NCBI RefSeq assembly: GCF_018070045.1
Contig: NZ_JAGPYK010000025.1
Location: 22,848 to 86,847, forward strand
Direction: 5' to 3'
DNA from: Micromonospora sp. U21
GTDB lineage: Bacteria; Actinomycetota; Actinomycetes; Mycobacteriales; Micromonosporaceae
DNA: 64,000 nucleotides
Shown here: positions 45,369 through 53,675 of the stretch, in pieces
Layout of the letters: each line of letters opens with the position of its first letter
Numbering within the stretch: the first letter of the stretch is position 1
Translations under genes and position numbers: made by a program
Notes under the pieces: generated by a model
Databases searched by the model: none
What the model saw: only the letters and a program-made list of their open reading frames with translations
Told to the model about the DNA's origin: nothing

Positions 45369-45854
45369 CACGTGCAGAGCTGACCACGTCTCCCTCGGTC
45401 AGCACGTCCTCCTGGCCGCCGAGATCCTCGCCGGCCGACGCGTCGGCATCCGCATCGACCCAGCAACGCTGAGCTTCTTCGACCTGACCAGCCGGGAACT
45501 ACTGCGCACCAGCCCGAACCCCCTCACCCCTACGGGGATGGCACGGCTGAGGGGTGCCCGACCCGCTGGCCCACCCCCGCAACCTGCCGCCGGACCGGTG
45601 CAGGTCCAGCGCCGGCCTCCAACAGCGGCGTCGTCATGGTCGTCGGACAGAAAGTCGCCCTCGGCCGGATCCACGCCGGCAAGACCGTCACCATCAACGT
45701 CACCGACACCGAACTGGCCATCGCCTGCGACGACGGCACCCGCACCGTCCGACGCACCACCGACCAGCCCATCCGCAACCTGAAAGCCAGCCGACCCCGC
45801 AAGGTCGCTGGCCTCACCGTGCACGTAGGCGGCGTCCCGGAGCGCAACCGGTGA
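45369..45854 (+). pseudogene. IS481-family transposase, C-terminal remnant
   Basis: Reads as the post-catalytic beta-rich tail of actinobacterial IS481 transposases: HVLLAAEILAGRRVGIRID, ELLRTSPNPLTP, LRGARPAGPPPQPAAGPVQV, then after a frame change near 45610-45640 VVGQKVALGRIHAGKTVTIN and VRRTTDQPIRNLKASRPRK. The DDE core is absent. Marks a rearrangement at the edge of the ICE cargo. Confidence 0.75.
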
Positions 45855-45877
45855 CGTCTCCCGTCTCGCCGTTCCTG

Positions 45878-46111
45878 TCAGTCCGCGCTAGCCGTCACCC
45901 GGAACCTGCAACCAGCGACCGCTTCCACCTGCTCGAGCAGCGGCGGATGCACCTCGTCAGCGAAATGCTTGGTGATGATGACCTCGATCGGAGGATCGGG
46001 CCTGACGTGACAGCCGAGTGCCGGCAGCGTCTCCAGGATCCAGAACTGGATCCGCAATACCTGATCCGCGTCGAGACGAACGGCGGGATCCTCAGCCACG
46101 AGACGGATCAT
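45878..46111 (-). CDS. Short hypothetical protein or remnant
   Basis: 77 residues: MIRLVAEDPAVRLDADQVLR, IQFWILETLPALGCHVRPDP and VIITKHFADEVHPPLLEQVE. Codon use is normal, but there is no ribosome site and it lies between IS debris. It could be an N-terminally truncated gene. No domain recognised. Confidence 0.4.
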   Translation of the reverse strand: MIRLVAEDPAVRLDADQVLRIQFWILETLPALGCHVRPDPPIEVIITKHFADEVHPPLLEQVEAVAGCRFRVTASAD

Positions 46112-46177
46112 CTGGAAACCATGTCACACCAGGCTCGGCGGAAGGACCACAGCCCGAGCCAACGACCTAGGTCACCC

Positions 46178-46220
46178 GTCAAGCATCTGGTGGGACGGAC
46201 TGTCAAGCATGTGGTGGGAC
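46178..46220. repeat. Direct repeat GTCAAGCATSTGGTGGGAC
   Basis: Two 19-bp copies differing at one position occur about 25 bp apart. Their form resembles the terminal repeat of IS481-type elements, which fits the adjacent remnant, but the assignment is tentative. Confidence 0.45.
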
Positions 46221-46259
46221 TAGACAAATCGGCTCGCTGGGCTGGGTGCACTGGGCCAG

Positions 46260-46630
46260 CGTGGCGTCGTTGTGGGTCTTGCAAAGACGGCTCAGGCTAT
46301 CTGACCGAGATAGTCCACGAGTGGTGCCTCGTCGCCGATTCCGACCGAGACGCCGCCACCATTGCACTGCGCGGTGCGGTCGAGGAACTGGAGCGGCGTG
46401 GTCTCGCCGTTGGGAGCCCTACTTCGACTCCGACTACAACTCCGGCTTCGGAGCTGAGATCGAGATTTGCAAGGGAATTGAGATACCCAAGGTGCCTTCT
46501 CTGGAGGCCGCGGCGGCGGTAGCGGAGACATTAGAGAAGAGGGCCGCCGGCACGCTGGAGCCGCCGCCCGCGAAGTCCGATGCAGAACGGAGATCGCGAA
46601 AGCGTCATGGGGTCTCCGTGCGGGTGCAAT
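46260..46630 (+). pseudogene. Frameshifted acidic protein gene
   Basis: The first part (CGSCKDGSGYLTEIVHEWCL, ATIALRGAVEELERRGLAV) passes, by a one-base frame change near 46418, into EPYFDSDYNSGFGAEIEICK, GIEIPKVPSLEAAAAVAETL. Neither frame alone makes a sensible protein, and the start is missing. Function unknown. Confidence 0.4.
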
Positions 46631-46716
46631 CTACGTGCAGCAGGGGAGGGTCAAGAGCGGTGACAGCGGGACAGTAGCGGTCACCTGTGACATACGGCAC
46701 GCCCCCAGAAACAGCA

Positions 46717-46750
46717 GAGCGCCGACCGGCGTTTTCCCTGGTCGGCGCTC
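46717..46750 (-). terminator. Hairpin downstream of the tRNA-Phe fragment
   Basis: AGCGCCGACC pairs with GGTCGGCGCT, about 24 bp beyond the tRNA 3' end on the minus strand. It looks like the native tRNA terminator. Confidence 0.7.
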
Positions 46751-46773
46751 CTGGAGCCCGGCGAAAGGCTATG

Positions 46774-46815
46774 TGGCCCGGGGCGGGGTCGAACCGCCGA
46801 CCTTCCGATTTTCAG
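46774..46815 (-). tRNA. 3' half of a tRNA-Phe gene (probable att core)
   Basis: On the minus strand CTGAAAA reads as an anticodon loop with GAA, then TCGG (3' anticodon stem), a variable loop, GGCGG-TTCGACC-CCGCC (complete T arm) and CCGGGCC plus discriminator A (3' acceptor strand). The D arm and 5' strands are absent: the bases before the loop (TAGAT) cannot pair with TCGG. The break exactly at the anticodon loop is typical of a tRNA attachment-site core left by an integrative element. Confidence 0.77.
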
Positions 46816-46903
46816 ATCTAGACGGCAGTGGCCGCAGGCATTCGGACGGGTCTTGCTTCCTTCCCGCGGCCTCGGCTGCTGACCGCGCGGCCCCTCGGGG
46901 CGG

Positions 46904-47812
46904 TCAGTAACGGCCGAGGTTCTGGCTGGGCGCCATCACGATGCGTGGAGAGGCGTCCGGAGCCAGCCACTCCAGTACCCGGAGCAGGTCGGACTGTGCC
47001 AACGAGACACAACCGGCGGTACCGCCGCTCCCCATGACGTGCAGGAAGATGCCGCTGCCGCGGGCCGGGGTGGCTGCCCTCACCGGGATGTTGTAGTTGA
47101 TGACCGCGAAGTAGTTGTACTGCGGCACGGTCTGCCACAGCGCCTCGCTGTACCCGCCCGGGTTCGTGCCATGGACAAAGCTGTTGTACGTGGACGAGCT
47201 GGGATTCTCATCCCAGTAGTCGTCCGCCACAAGCCGGTGGTAGCTGTACTTGACGCCAGGGTTGGCGTGCAGGCCGTACATGGTGGAGCCGATGCCATAG
47301 ACGCCTGTGGGCGTCGTGGGGACGCCCTCCACATGGCTGTCGCTGAACCCCTTGGTGCCGATCCGCGCGCTCATCACCCCGAGCTTCGGCCGCCACACGC
47401 CGTTCACCTTCTCGAACGTCTCAAGGGACGCGACGCTCGTACCGTAGCCGCTGCTGTAGACGACGATGAGCTGGCGGGTGCTGGCCGGAATGGTGTGTAG
47501 CCGGGAGGCGATGTTGCTCTCTGCGGCCGGCGTCGCGGCCTTGCTCGTCGGGACGTGCGACGGCGACCGGCTGAGAGACGGCTTCGTGGACCGGCTCGCC
47601 GAAGGCGACGGGGACCGGCTAGCCGAAGGCGATGGGGAGGGACTTGCGGAGTCAGTCGGTCCGGGAGCGCCGGTCACCGAGGTATCGACCGGAGCCGACC
47701 CGGCGTCCACGGTGCCGTTCCGGCCCGGAGCTGCGCAGGACGTGAGTCCGAGCCCGCCGAGCAGCGCCACCGCGATGGCACCGAACACGGCCCGCCTGAA
47801 CGGCGTTCGCAT
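46904..47812 (-). CDS. Lipoprotein L,D-transpeptidase (YkuD domain)
   Basis: 302 residues. Signal peptide with lipobox LTSC (Cys about 26), then a low-complexity Ser/Pro/Arg linker (SPSPSASRSPSPSASRS), and a YkuD domain with TTPTGVYGIG, FLHVMGSGGTAGCVSLAQSD; the conserved His and the nucleophilic Cys of GCVS are present. Such enzymes form 3-3 cross-links in peptidoglycan at the outer face of the membrane. GGAGGAG lies 5 nt upstream of ATG. A run of nine G about 65 bp upstream (47875-47883) is non-coding. Confidence 0.9.
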   Translation of the reverse strand: MRTPFRRAVFGAIAVALLGGLGLTSCAAPGRNGTVDAGSAPVDTSVTGAPGPTDSASPSPSPSASRSPSPSASRSTKPSLSRSPSHVPTSKAATPAAESNIASRLHTIPASTRQLIVVYSSGYGTSVASLETFEKVNGVWRPKLGVMSARIGTKGFSDSHVEGVPTTPTGVYGIGSTMYGLHANPGVKYSYHRLVADDYWDENPSSSTYNSFVHGTNPGGYSEALWQTVPQYNYFAVINYNIPVRAATPARGSGIFLHVMGSGGTAGCVSLAQSDLLRVLEWLAPDASPRIVMAPSQNLGRY

Positions 47813-48143
47813 TCCTACTCCTCCAATGGTTCTTGATGTCCGCCAGTCGTCTAGCCGGAAGGCGACCGCGACTCGGGGGGGGGCTCTTGCCGCGTAGTTG
47901 GTCTGAGGTGTCGCAGGTGCGACCCTCGCGAACGGCGAGGGCCGCGCTGGAGATCAACTGACTCCACTCATCCGGCGTCGTCGGTCTGGCCGGCGTTACA
48001 TATGAGGCGCGGCGCTCGCCGGATCGAGAGCATCGTCGGCGACGGGGGACGACTCGGGCGAGCTTCCGCCGCCATCGTTGATGTCAACGAGTGATGTCAG
48101 TAACTGCTGTGGGCTCCCTGCCCGCTGCTGGTAGAACCGCCGG

Positions 48144-48902
48144 ATGGATCAACTGACCGACCTGCTGGCCGGACTCGACGACCTCCCGTGGGAGTCGCTG
48201 CACCACGCGTATGGCCCTGCCGTCGACATACCGGACCAGTTGCGGGCGTTGCGCTCGGCGGAAGTGCCGGTCCGGAGCTGTGCGTTGTCCGAGCTGTTCG
48301 GCAACGTCTACCACCAGGGCACACGCTGGGGGGCGAGCTGTCACGTGGTGCCGTTCCTGGTGGCGCTCGCCGACGACCCGGACACCCCGGACCGGGCAGC
48401 GGTGGCCGCCTTGCTCCGTTCGGTAGTGCTCGGCGACCGGCGCGACGACGAGCTGCCGTTCGACCCCCGGCGGCACTTCGCCGCCGCCGAGGGGATCACC
48501 GACGAACAGGCGGCGCTGATGGAGCGGCATCTGGAGGCCGAAGACCTGTTTGAGCACGAGGAGGCTGCGGAGCTGGCTGACAACGTGGCGGTCCGCTGGG
48601 AGGCCGACGCCTTCCATGCTGGAGGCAGGTACACCGATCGGTACGTCCGCTGGCTTACCGATCCGGACCCGCAGCTGGCCGGGTACGCCGCCGAACTACT
48701 CGCCTGGTTCGCACCCGACGAGGCCGCGTTGGCCGGGCTGACTGCGGTCCCCGGCGACGAGACCCGCGCCGCCACCCGCCGTGCGAGCGCCAACCTGACC
48801 CTCGCCCACTGTCCGGTCGGTTCGGAGCGGATCGACGCTTGGCCGCGTGTCGCTGCGGGTGCGCCGGTTCTCCTGGTGCCGGGTGGGTCTTTCTGCTGGT
48901 AG
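48144..48902 (+). CDS. HEAT-repeat-like protein, 3' end probably truncated
   Basis: 252 residues. Begins MDQLTDLLAGLDDLPWESLH, then SCALSELFGNVYHQGTRWGA, VPFLVALADDPDTPDRAAVA, DPQLAGYAAELLAWFAPDEA, alternating helices as in HEAT/ARM scaffold proteins seen in many Streptomyces and Micromonospora genomes. The end (LLVPGGSFCW) meets the IS1380 remnant 15 bp later, so the natural C-terminus may be missing. No catalytic residues. Confidence 0.65.
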   Translation: MDQLTDLLAGLDDLPWESLHHAYGPAVDIPDQLRALRSAEVPVRSCALSELFGNVYHQGTRWGASCHVVPFLVALADDPDTPDRAAVAALLRSVVLGDRRDDELPFDPRRHFAAAEGITDEQAALMERHLEAEDLFEHEEAAELADNVAVRWEADAFHAGGRYTDRYVRWLTDPDPQLAGYAAELLAWFAPDEAALAGLTAVPGDETRAATRRASANLTLAHCPVGSERIDAWPRVAAGAPVLLVPGGSFCW

Positions 48903-48917
48903 GGGCCGGGGTGAGGG

Positions 48918-49436
48918 TCAGGTGGGTGGGGGTATCAGGGTGAGGCGTTGCCAGCAGAGTTGGAACGCTTTGGCCCAGGGCCAGATGTCGGGGATGGACA
49001 GCGTCTTGCGGCGGGCGTGGGTGGCGAGTTTCGCGGGTAGGTGCAGGAGTCGGTAGCGCAGGGTGTCGGGTTCGGCGTGGGCTAGGTCGGGTTGGTCGTG
49101 TAGGCCGAGTAGCCGGGTCCAGGCGTCCAGGTCTGCGGCGATGTTCGCGGCGAGGATCCAGCCCTGGTTGACGGTCCAGTCTTTGGAGGGCAGGTTCCTC
49201 AGGCCCATGGCTTTGTTCGTGCGGACGCGGTCTTCGACGCCGGCGTGGGCGCGGTGCAGGGCGTCGAGCCATTGGGGCTGGTGGGAGCCGGGCACGCCAT
49301 GGATGCGGGTGATGTTGGTGGCGACGATCGCGTATCGCCAGCCGGTGCGTTTCTCCTGGGCGGTGAGGTTCTTCGCGTGCCGGGCCGACGGTTTGGTGCG
49401 CCGCACGATCAGGCGTAGCCCGGCGATCCAAGATGC
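48918..49436 (-). pseudogene. IS1380-family transposase, C-terminal fragment
   Basis: GLRLIVRRTKPSARHAKN, GWRYAIVATNITRIHGVPG, HAGVEDRVRTNKAMGLRNLP, QGWILAANIAADLDAWTRLL and RYRLLHLPAKLATHARR are diagnostic of the last 170 residues of IS1380 transposases, including the terminal Glu region. The N-terminal two thirds with the first Asp residues are missing; at about 49436 the sequence changes to IS3 material. Confidence 0.85.
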
Positions 49437-49482
49437 TCATCCTCGCCCTGCTCAAACGCATCCCGGCCATGATCGACAGACT

Positions 49483-49665
49483 TTGCTTAGACTCTTTGGC
49501 TCCTGGAGAACCTTCGACCAGCTCGAAATAGCCACCGCCGAGTGGGTCGACTGGTTCAACCGTCGCCGGCCACAGGAGTACTGCGACGACCTCACACCCG
49601 TTGAAGCCGAAGCAGCCCACTACGCTCACCACCAGACCCCGGCGACCGTCGGGGACTCACAATAG
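49483..49665 (+). pseudogene. IS3-family transposase OrfB, C-terminal fragment
   Basis: FDQLEIATAEWVDWFNRRRP and PVEAEAAHYAHH are the conserved end of IS3-type OrfB proteins (rve_3). Everything upstream is replaced by the IS1380 fragment on the other strand. Confidence 0.72.
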
Positions 49666-49714
49666 AAAGTCTCCGGACTCGTCGGGGCGGTTCAAGCTGA
49701 GAGAAAGACAAATC

Positions 49715-49745
49715 GAGAGCCCCCGCCACGAGTTGGGGGGCTCTC
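49715..49745 (-). terminator. Terminator of the zinc-knuckle gene
   Basis: GAGAGCCCCC pairs with GGGGGCTCTC around an 11-nt loop and is followed on the minus strand by a T-rich stretch (GATTTGTCTTTCTC). It lies 15 bp after the stop of the small gene at 49760. Confidence 0.82.
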
Positions 49746-49759
49746 TGCGTGCACCCGGG

Positions 49760-49903
49760 TCACTTGCGCGGGCAGTTGCGCTTGTCGTGCCCGTGGTAGT
49801 CACACACGCTGCACTGCCCAGCATTGGTAGAGACTTCGCACGACCGCTTGTCGTGCCCTTCTTCACCGCACCAAGAGCAAGTGCGGGTCCCGCTCGCGCT
49901 CAT
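49760..49903 (-). CDS. 47-residue protein with two CCHC zinc knuckles
   Basis: ATG 49903 (AAGGA at 5-nt spacing) opens a frame whose product has two perfect C-x2-C-x4-H-x4-C motifs: CSWCGEEGHDKRSC (about residues 9-22) and CSVCDYHGHDKRNC (about 31-44), joined by a nine-residue linker and ending PRK. CCHC knuckles of this kind bind single-stranded nucleic acid in retroviral Gag and related proteins; bacterial examples are rare and short. It has its own ribosome site and terminator, so it is probably an independent, expressed gene. Partner and target are unknown. Confidence 0.77.
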   Translation of the reverse strand: MSASGTRTCSWCGEEGHDKRSCEVSTNAGQCSVCDYHGHDKRNCPRK

Positions 49904-50033
49904 CTTTGTCCTTATGTTGTCCGTGGCTCGCCACACCGTAGGGAGGCAAACGTAGCTGCGTCTGATCCAGCGTGTTCGCGGAAGTGACTCTATCGCTTGC
50001 TGTTCGTGGCCAACAGGTCCGGCGACCCTTTAC

Positions 50034-50090
50034 GGGCTCTTCGAAGTTGAGCGGGGTTCGCGGCTGAAGCCGACCCGAGCGTCAAGGGTG
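50034..50090 (+). repeat. Solitary ISL3-type terminal repeat
   Basis: GGGCTCTTCGAAGTTGAGC and the following 35 or so bases closely match the left end of the ISL3 element at 55107. No transposase is attached, so this is an orphan end, left by a deletion or a partial insertion. Confidence 0.65.
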
Positions 50091-50173
50091 GGGTCGCCGA
50101 ACTCGGCTAGCACCCGGGCGCCGAGGATGCGGCCCAGGCCGGGTTGGCTGAGGTAGATCTCAGCGTCCGGGTG
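50091..50173 (-). pseudogene. IS110-family transposase, C-terminal scrap
   Basis: HPDAEIYLSQPGLGRILGAR followed by VLAEFGD is the start of the Transposase_20 domain. It is cut at about 50091 next to the orphan ISL3 end. Confidence 0.6.
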
Positions 50174-50458
50174 TTGCCCAAAATGCGGCTCTTGTGACGC
50201 TCTCGTGGGTGGGCGCCGTTGCGAAGGAACGGAACTGTCGGATTTGAGAAGAATCGCCGGGCCGGTGCGCCGACCGTGGGTTCGGTCGGCGGAAAGGACA
50301 GACCGCTGGACCCCGTGAGGGGCGAAATGAGGAAGTCGCCGCCGCCTTCGGCTGCGGGGCGGATGCGTCCACAGTGTCTGTCAGGCAGACTCGGCCGAGA
50401 TGTAGCCAGAGGTCCAACGGCAGGCGGACTACGCCGACATGGAGTTGCAGGAGTGGCC

Positions 50459-52738
50459 TTGACCGAATCGTCGCCAGTTGAACCTCCTGCCGAGCTGCTG
50501 GGGGTTCATGTCGGTAGCTACAAGAACCTCCACGACCAATGGCTGAGGTGGTCTGACGGGATTGCCCTTTTCGGGATCAATGGTGCGGGTAAGACCAATT
50601 TCCTGGAGGCGTTGGCGATTCTGCTGGGCACGGATCAGACGCTGCTTCTCGCGCACCAACGGCTGGCGGCCGTCGCGCCGAGTGGTCTGGAGCTGGTCGC
50701 GAAGGTGTCTGCTGATGAGCTGCCGTGGCCACCCTCATGGGCACTGCCGCTGGCTACTCGTCCTGACTTTGCGCTCCAGTTCCCAGTGCTGTTCCGGGCG
50801 CAGCGAGACGCCGCTTGGTGGCATGCGATCGGTGTCGGCGCCGGGCAGACCTTCATGGCAGGCCTGGGCGAACTCGCCCTGCCGGATGACGTCCTCGAGT
50901 ACCTGCAATCCCAGTTCAACCGCCCCGTGATCCGATACACGCTAACCTCCTTCACCTTTGAGGTCACGGATCGGCTCGAGAATGGTGACCCGAGTGCCAT
51001 CCGGGTCGAGCGGCGCTTCTCGCGCACGCTGATGGGCTTCTCGCCGCCCGAGGCGGTAACCGGACTCGCCGATGGCCTGCCGGACGTGTTCGCACCCATG
51101 CGTTCCGCCTTGACGGTGCCACCGCCCGGTCCGGACGGGTACGCGGACATGTTGGCGCTGCCGGACGTTACGGAGCCTCCGGCGCAGCTTGAATGGTTGC
51201 CGCGCGGCCGCCGCAGCGCGGAGGTGAACGAGCATCTACGTTCCCGGATCGAAGCTGCGGTAGAGCCGGTCGAGAGGCTCGCGGAGAGTTTAGCGAGCCT
51301 GCCGGTGGCTCCCGGTGAGTTCGATCCCGACGGACAGTGGTGGCCGTATGAGGTGGCGGCACAGGCAGCGTCCACGGAACTGTCCATCACTCTAGGCAAC
51401 TTCGACGTGAAGCCGACAGGGAACGATGCGGAGTTCTATATCCGTGACACGCGCGGCTCGACGCCCTCGGATATCGGCGTAGTTGGCGACGCCGACGCCC
51501 TTGAGAGGTTCTCGGCGGGAGAGCGGCGTTGGGTAGACGAGGCTCTAGCCACCGCTGCCCGCGCCCTGGACCGGTTTGCTGCGAGAGCCTCATGGCAGGC
51601 GTCGCTGCTGTACGAGCTCGATGACGCGGACGTGGTCGAGTCACTCGTCACCGTCAGCGAGTCGGTGCAGGGCTTGGTGAAAAGTGCGGGCTTCTGGACG
51701 GGCGAGGCGAAGGAACGCCTGCTGAGCGTCTTGGAAGACCAGTTGTTGGTCGCGGCGCGCGACAAGCTGGCGGAGCACGACGACGCATTTCGCCGAAGTC
51801 TCATGCAGCAACTAACTGGGCTGGCCAGCCTCCGTCCTCAGACGGTGGTGCGGGTGTTCGACGAACCCGAAAGCCACCTTCACCCGCAGGCACAGCGCAG
51901 CATTGCCGGCGCGCTGGACCGGCTCCGCCTACGCGGCGACAACGTGGTCCTGGCATCGCATAGTCCCCATTTCCTGGATCTGCCAGACTGGCAGCTCGTG
52001 CACGTCCAACGCACACCGGAGGGGACCACGTTGTCCCCGCTGGTCGCATCCGACCTCGACGCGCGTAAGGCCCTGGCCGGGCAGATGGGACTGACTCGCG
52101 GGGAACTGCTCACCCGGGTGTCGTTTCTGCTGGTCGTGGAGGGCGAGCATGATCGCCTCCTGCTGGAGGAACTGTACGGAGCCCGCCTCCAGGATGCGGG
52201 CGTGGCGATCGTCCGGATGCACGGAACGAGCAACCTGCTAGCGACCGCGCAGATGGACTTCGTTGAACGTCACCTCGACGTGCCGATCGGCGTCCTCCTC
52301 GACTTCGTGCGCCTGGACCGGGTGGGCGACGACCGCATACCCCCAGATCAACTTCACGACGAGGAGCAAGCGCTCCGACATCTACGTCGTGCCTGCCGCA
52401 AGAAACGACGCCCGATGCAGTACTTCGGGTTACGCAGGCCGGACATCGTCGCGTACCTCAACGAAGACGCGATACGAGCCGACGAGCCCACGTTCCCGGG
52501 CTGGAGGACCGTGATGCGCGAGTTTGACGCGATCAGGCAGCGCCCCAGCTTCAAACCATGGCTCCAGCGCACGTTCGGCGTCGACCTGACACGGACCGAT
52601 CGGGTGCGCAAGGTCGTCGAGCGCATGGTCCGAAACGGCTATCCCGCCGTTGCAGAGCTCACGCAGGTGGTCGAGGAGGTGGAGCGGACTGCCGCCGAAG
52701 GACGGTGGCCGAAATATCCCGCAATCGGATCTGCCTGA
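50459..52738 (+). CDS. OLD-family ATPase/TOPRIM nuclease
   Basis: About 759 residues from TTG 50459 (CAGGAG 5 nt upstream). ABC-type ATPase: Walker A GINGAGKTNF (39-48), signature FSAGERRW (351), Walker B VVRVFDEPESHLHP (D468/E469) and the switch His in VLASHSPHFLD. C-terminal TOPRIM: FLLVVEGEHDRLLLEE (E561) and VLLDFVRLDRVGDD (D615, D620). OLD nucleases cut DNA and several act in phage defence. No gajB- or reverse-transcriptase-like partner follows, so it is class 1 (stand-alone). The frame is open 80 codons further upstream. Confidence 0.88.
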   Translation: MTESSPVEPPAELLGVHVGSYKNLHDQWLRWSDGIALFGINGAGKTNFLEALAILLGTDQTLLLAHQRLAAVAPSGLELVAKVSADELPWPPSWALPLATRPDFALQFPVLFRAQRDAAWWHAIGVGAGQTFMAGLGELALPDDVLEYLQSQFNRPVIRYTLTSFTFEVTDRLENGDPSAIRVERRFSRTLMGFSPPEAVTGLADGLPDVFAPMRSALTVPPPGPDGYADMLALPDVTEPPAQLEWLPRGRRSAEVNEHLRSRIEAAVEPVERLAESLASLPVAPGEFDPDGQWWPYEVAAQAASTELSITLGNFDVKPTGNDAEFYIRDTRGSTPSDIGVVGDADALERFSAGERRWVDEALATAARALDRFAARASWQASLLYELDDADVVESLVTVSESVQGLVKSAGFWTGEAKERLLSVLEDQLLVAARDKLAEHDDAFRRSLMQQLTGLASLRPQTVVRVFDEPESHLHPQAQRSIAGALDRLRLRGDNVVLASHSPHFLDLPDWQLVHVQRTPEGTTLSPLVASDLDARKALAGQMGLTRGELLTRVSFLLVVEGEHDRLLLEELYGARLQDAGVAIVRMHGTSNLLATAQMDFVERHLDVPIGVLLDFVRLDRVGDDRIPPDQLHDEEQALRHLRRACRKKRRPMQYFGLRRPDIVAYLNEDAIRADEPTFPGWRTVMREFDAIRQRPSFKPWLQRTFGVDLTRTDRVRKVVERMVRNGYPAVAELTQVVEEVERTAAEGRWPKYPAIGSA

Positions 52739-52849
52739 CTGAGCAGTGCCGACATGGCCTATCCGGAGGCCTGCAACGGCTCTGGCGCCCTGCGGCGCGA
52801 CATCATGCTCAGGCCATGACGGCAGGTGCCGAGCCATGCGGGTGGCGCT

Positions 52850-53470
52850 TTATCGGCCGGCGGGGTGGCCAGCTCGCTGCTGGGCCGCAGCGTCATGGAG
52901 GTGACCGCTCGGTTGGAGTCCGACCTCGGCAAGTCGCCGGGTGTAGCTGTTGAGCAGGTCATTGACAGCGGCGTGGTCGCCGAGGGCGGCGAGGGCTCGC
53001 ATCGCCCGGTAGTGAAGGTTCTCGTTGTAGGGGGGTCCACACGGATGCCCGCCTCGAGCACGGACAGGGTGAGCCGCGGGTCAGACTGGCCGGCAGCCAC
53101 TGCGGCGTAAGCATCGATGACGTGCCGGCGGGCAGCCTCGCGCGGCGGGTCGAGCCACGGCCAGGTGTGTCCGGCCGCGAGGTCGCCGGTGTAGCTGTCG
53201 ATGACCGCGCGCCATGCGGCAGCCTGGTGAACGGCCGCAATGGCGGCGTGCCGGGCGGCGGCGCGAAACCGCCACAGGTCCACGTCCATGTGGTCGTGGA
53301 CGAGGCGGTAGCGGTCGTCGCTGTGGTCGATGACGGCCAGACCGCAGGCGGACCTGCGGTGGTACGCAAGTCGCTCAGCGTCGTATACAGCCGGCCAGTG
53401 CCGCTCGGATGGGGAACCAGCAGTCCCGAGTCGAACCACCAACAGCCGGGGATTCGTGACCTGGGGAATG
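52850..53470 (-). pseudogene. BTAD-type transcriptional activator domain remnant with a C-tract frameshift
   Basis: The first part reads WPAVYDAERLAYHRR, YRLVHDHMDVDLWRF, SYTGDLAAGHTWPWLDPPRE, then LSVLEAGIRVDP. At a run of six C the frame changes and continues YNENLHYRAMRALAALGDHA, VNDLLNSYTRRLAEVGLQPS to a TAA. This is the C-terminal BTAD (SARP/LysM-regulator type) dimerisation domain. The N-terminal DNA-binding part is absent. Two extra C relative to the expected GTGGACCCCTAC explain the shift. Confidence 0.75.
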
Positions 53471-53675
53471 ACGTGACAGGACGGTTTGCGGTCCAGGACG
53501 TCCGCCCTCCTCGGAGACGAGTTCGACAAGATTGCTGCTCGCAAGCAGGGTGTCTCGCTCTCACGCCTAAGGCTGTACGACATCCTCCTGTGGATGGCGA
53601 TGACACGTCCGCATTGGCCGTGTCTCGTGGAACTTCGGGGAAATCCCTAAACCGTCTGCGAACCTGGTGGAGTCC

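Larger units (their letters stand above)
49904..50458. other. IS debris and leader before the OLD gene
   Basis: Holds a lone ISL3-type terminal repeat (50034) and an IS110 scrap (50091-50173), listed separately. From 50174 to 50458 the OLD frame stays open, but with shadow-like composition, so I see no gene there. Confidence 0.5.

Noticed and set aside
46774..46880. Complete tRNA-Phe gene
   Set aside because: The sequence 5' of the anticodon loop cannot form the anticodon stem, D arm or acceptor stem.
47875..47883. G9 run as a phase-variable promoter tract
   Set aside because: It lies about 65 bp upstream of the L,D-transpeptidase start with no visible promoter elements placed around it.
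50219..50458. 80-residue N-terminal extension of the OLD protein
   Set aside because: Composition is not protein-like and includes IS-adjacent sequence; TTG 50459 has the ribosome site and precedes the ATPase strand.
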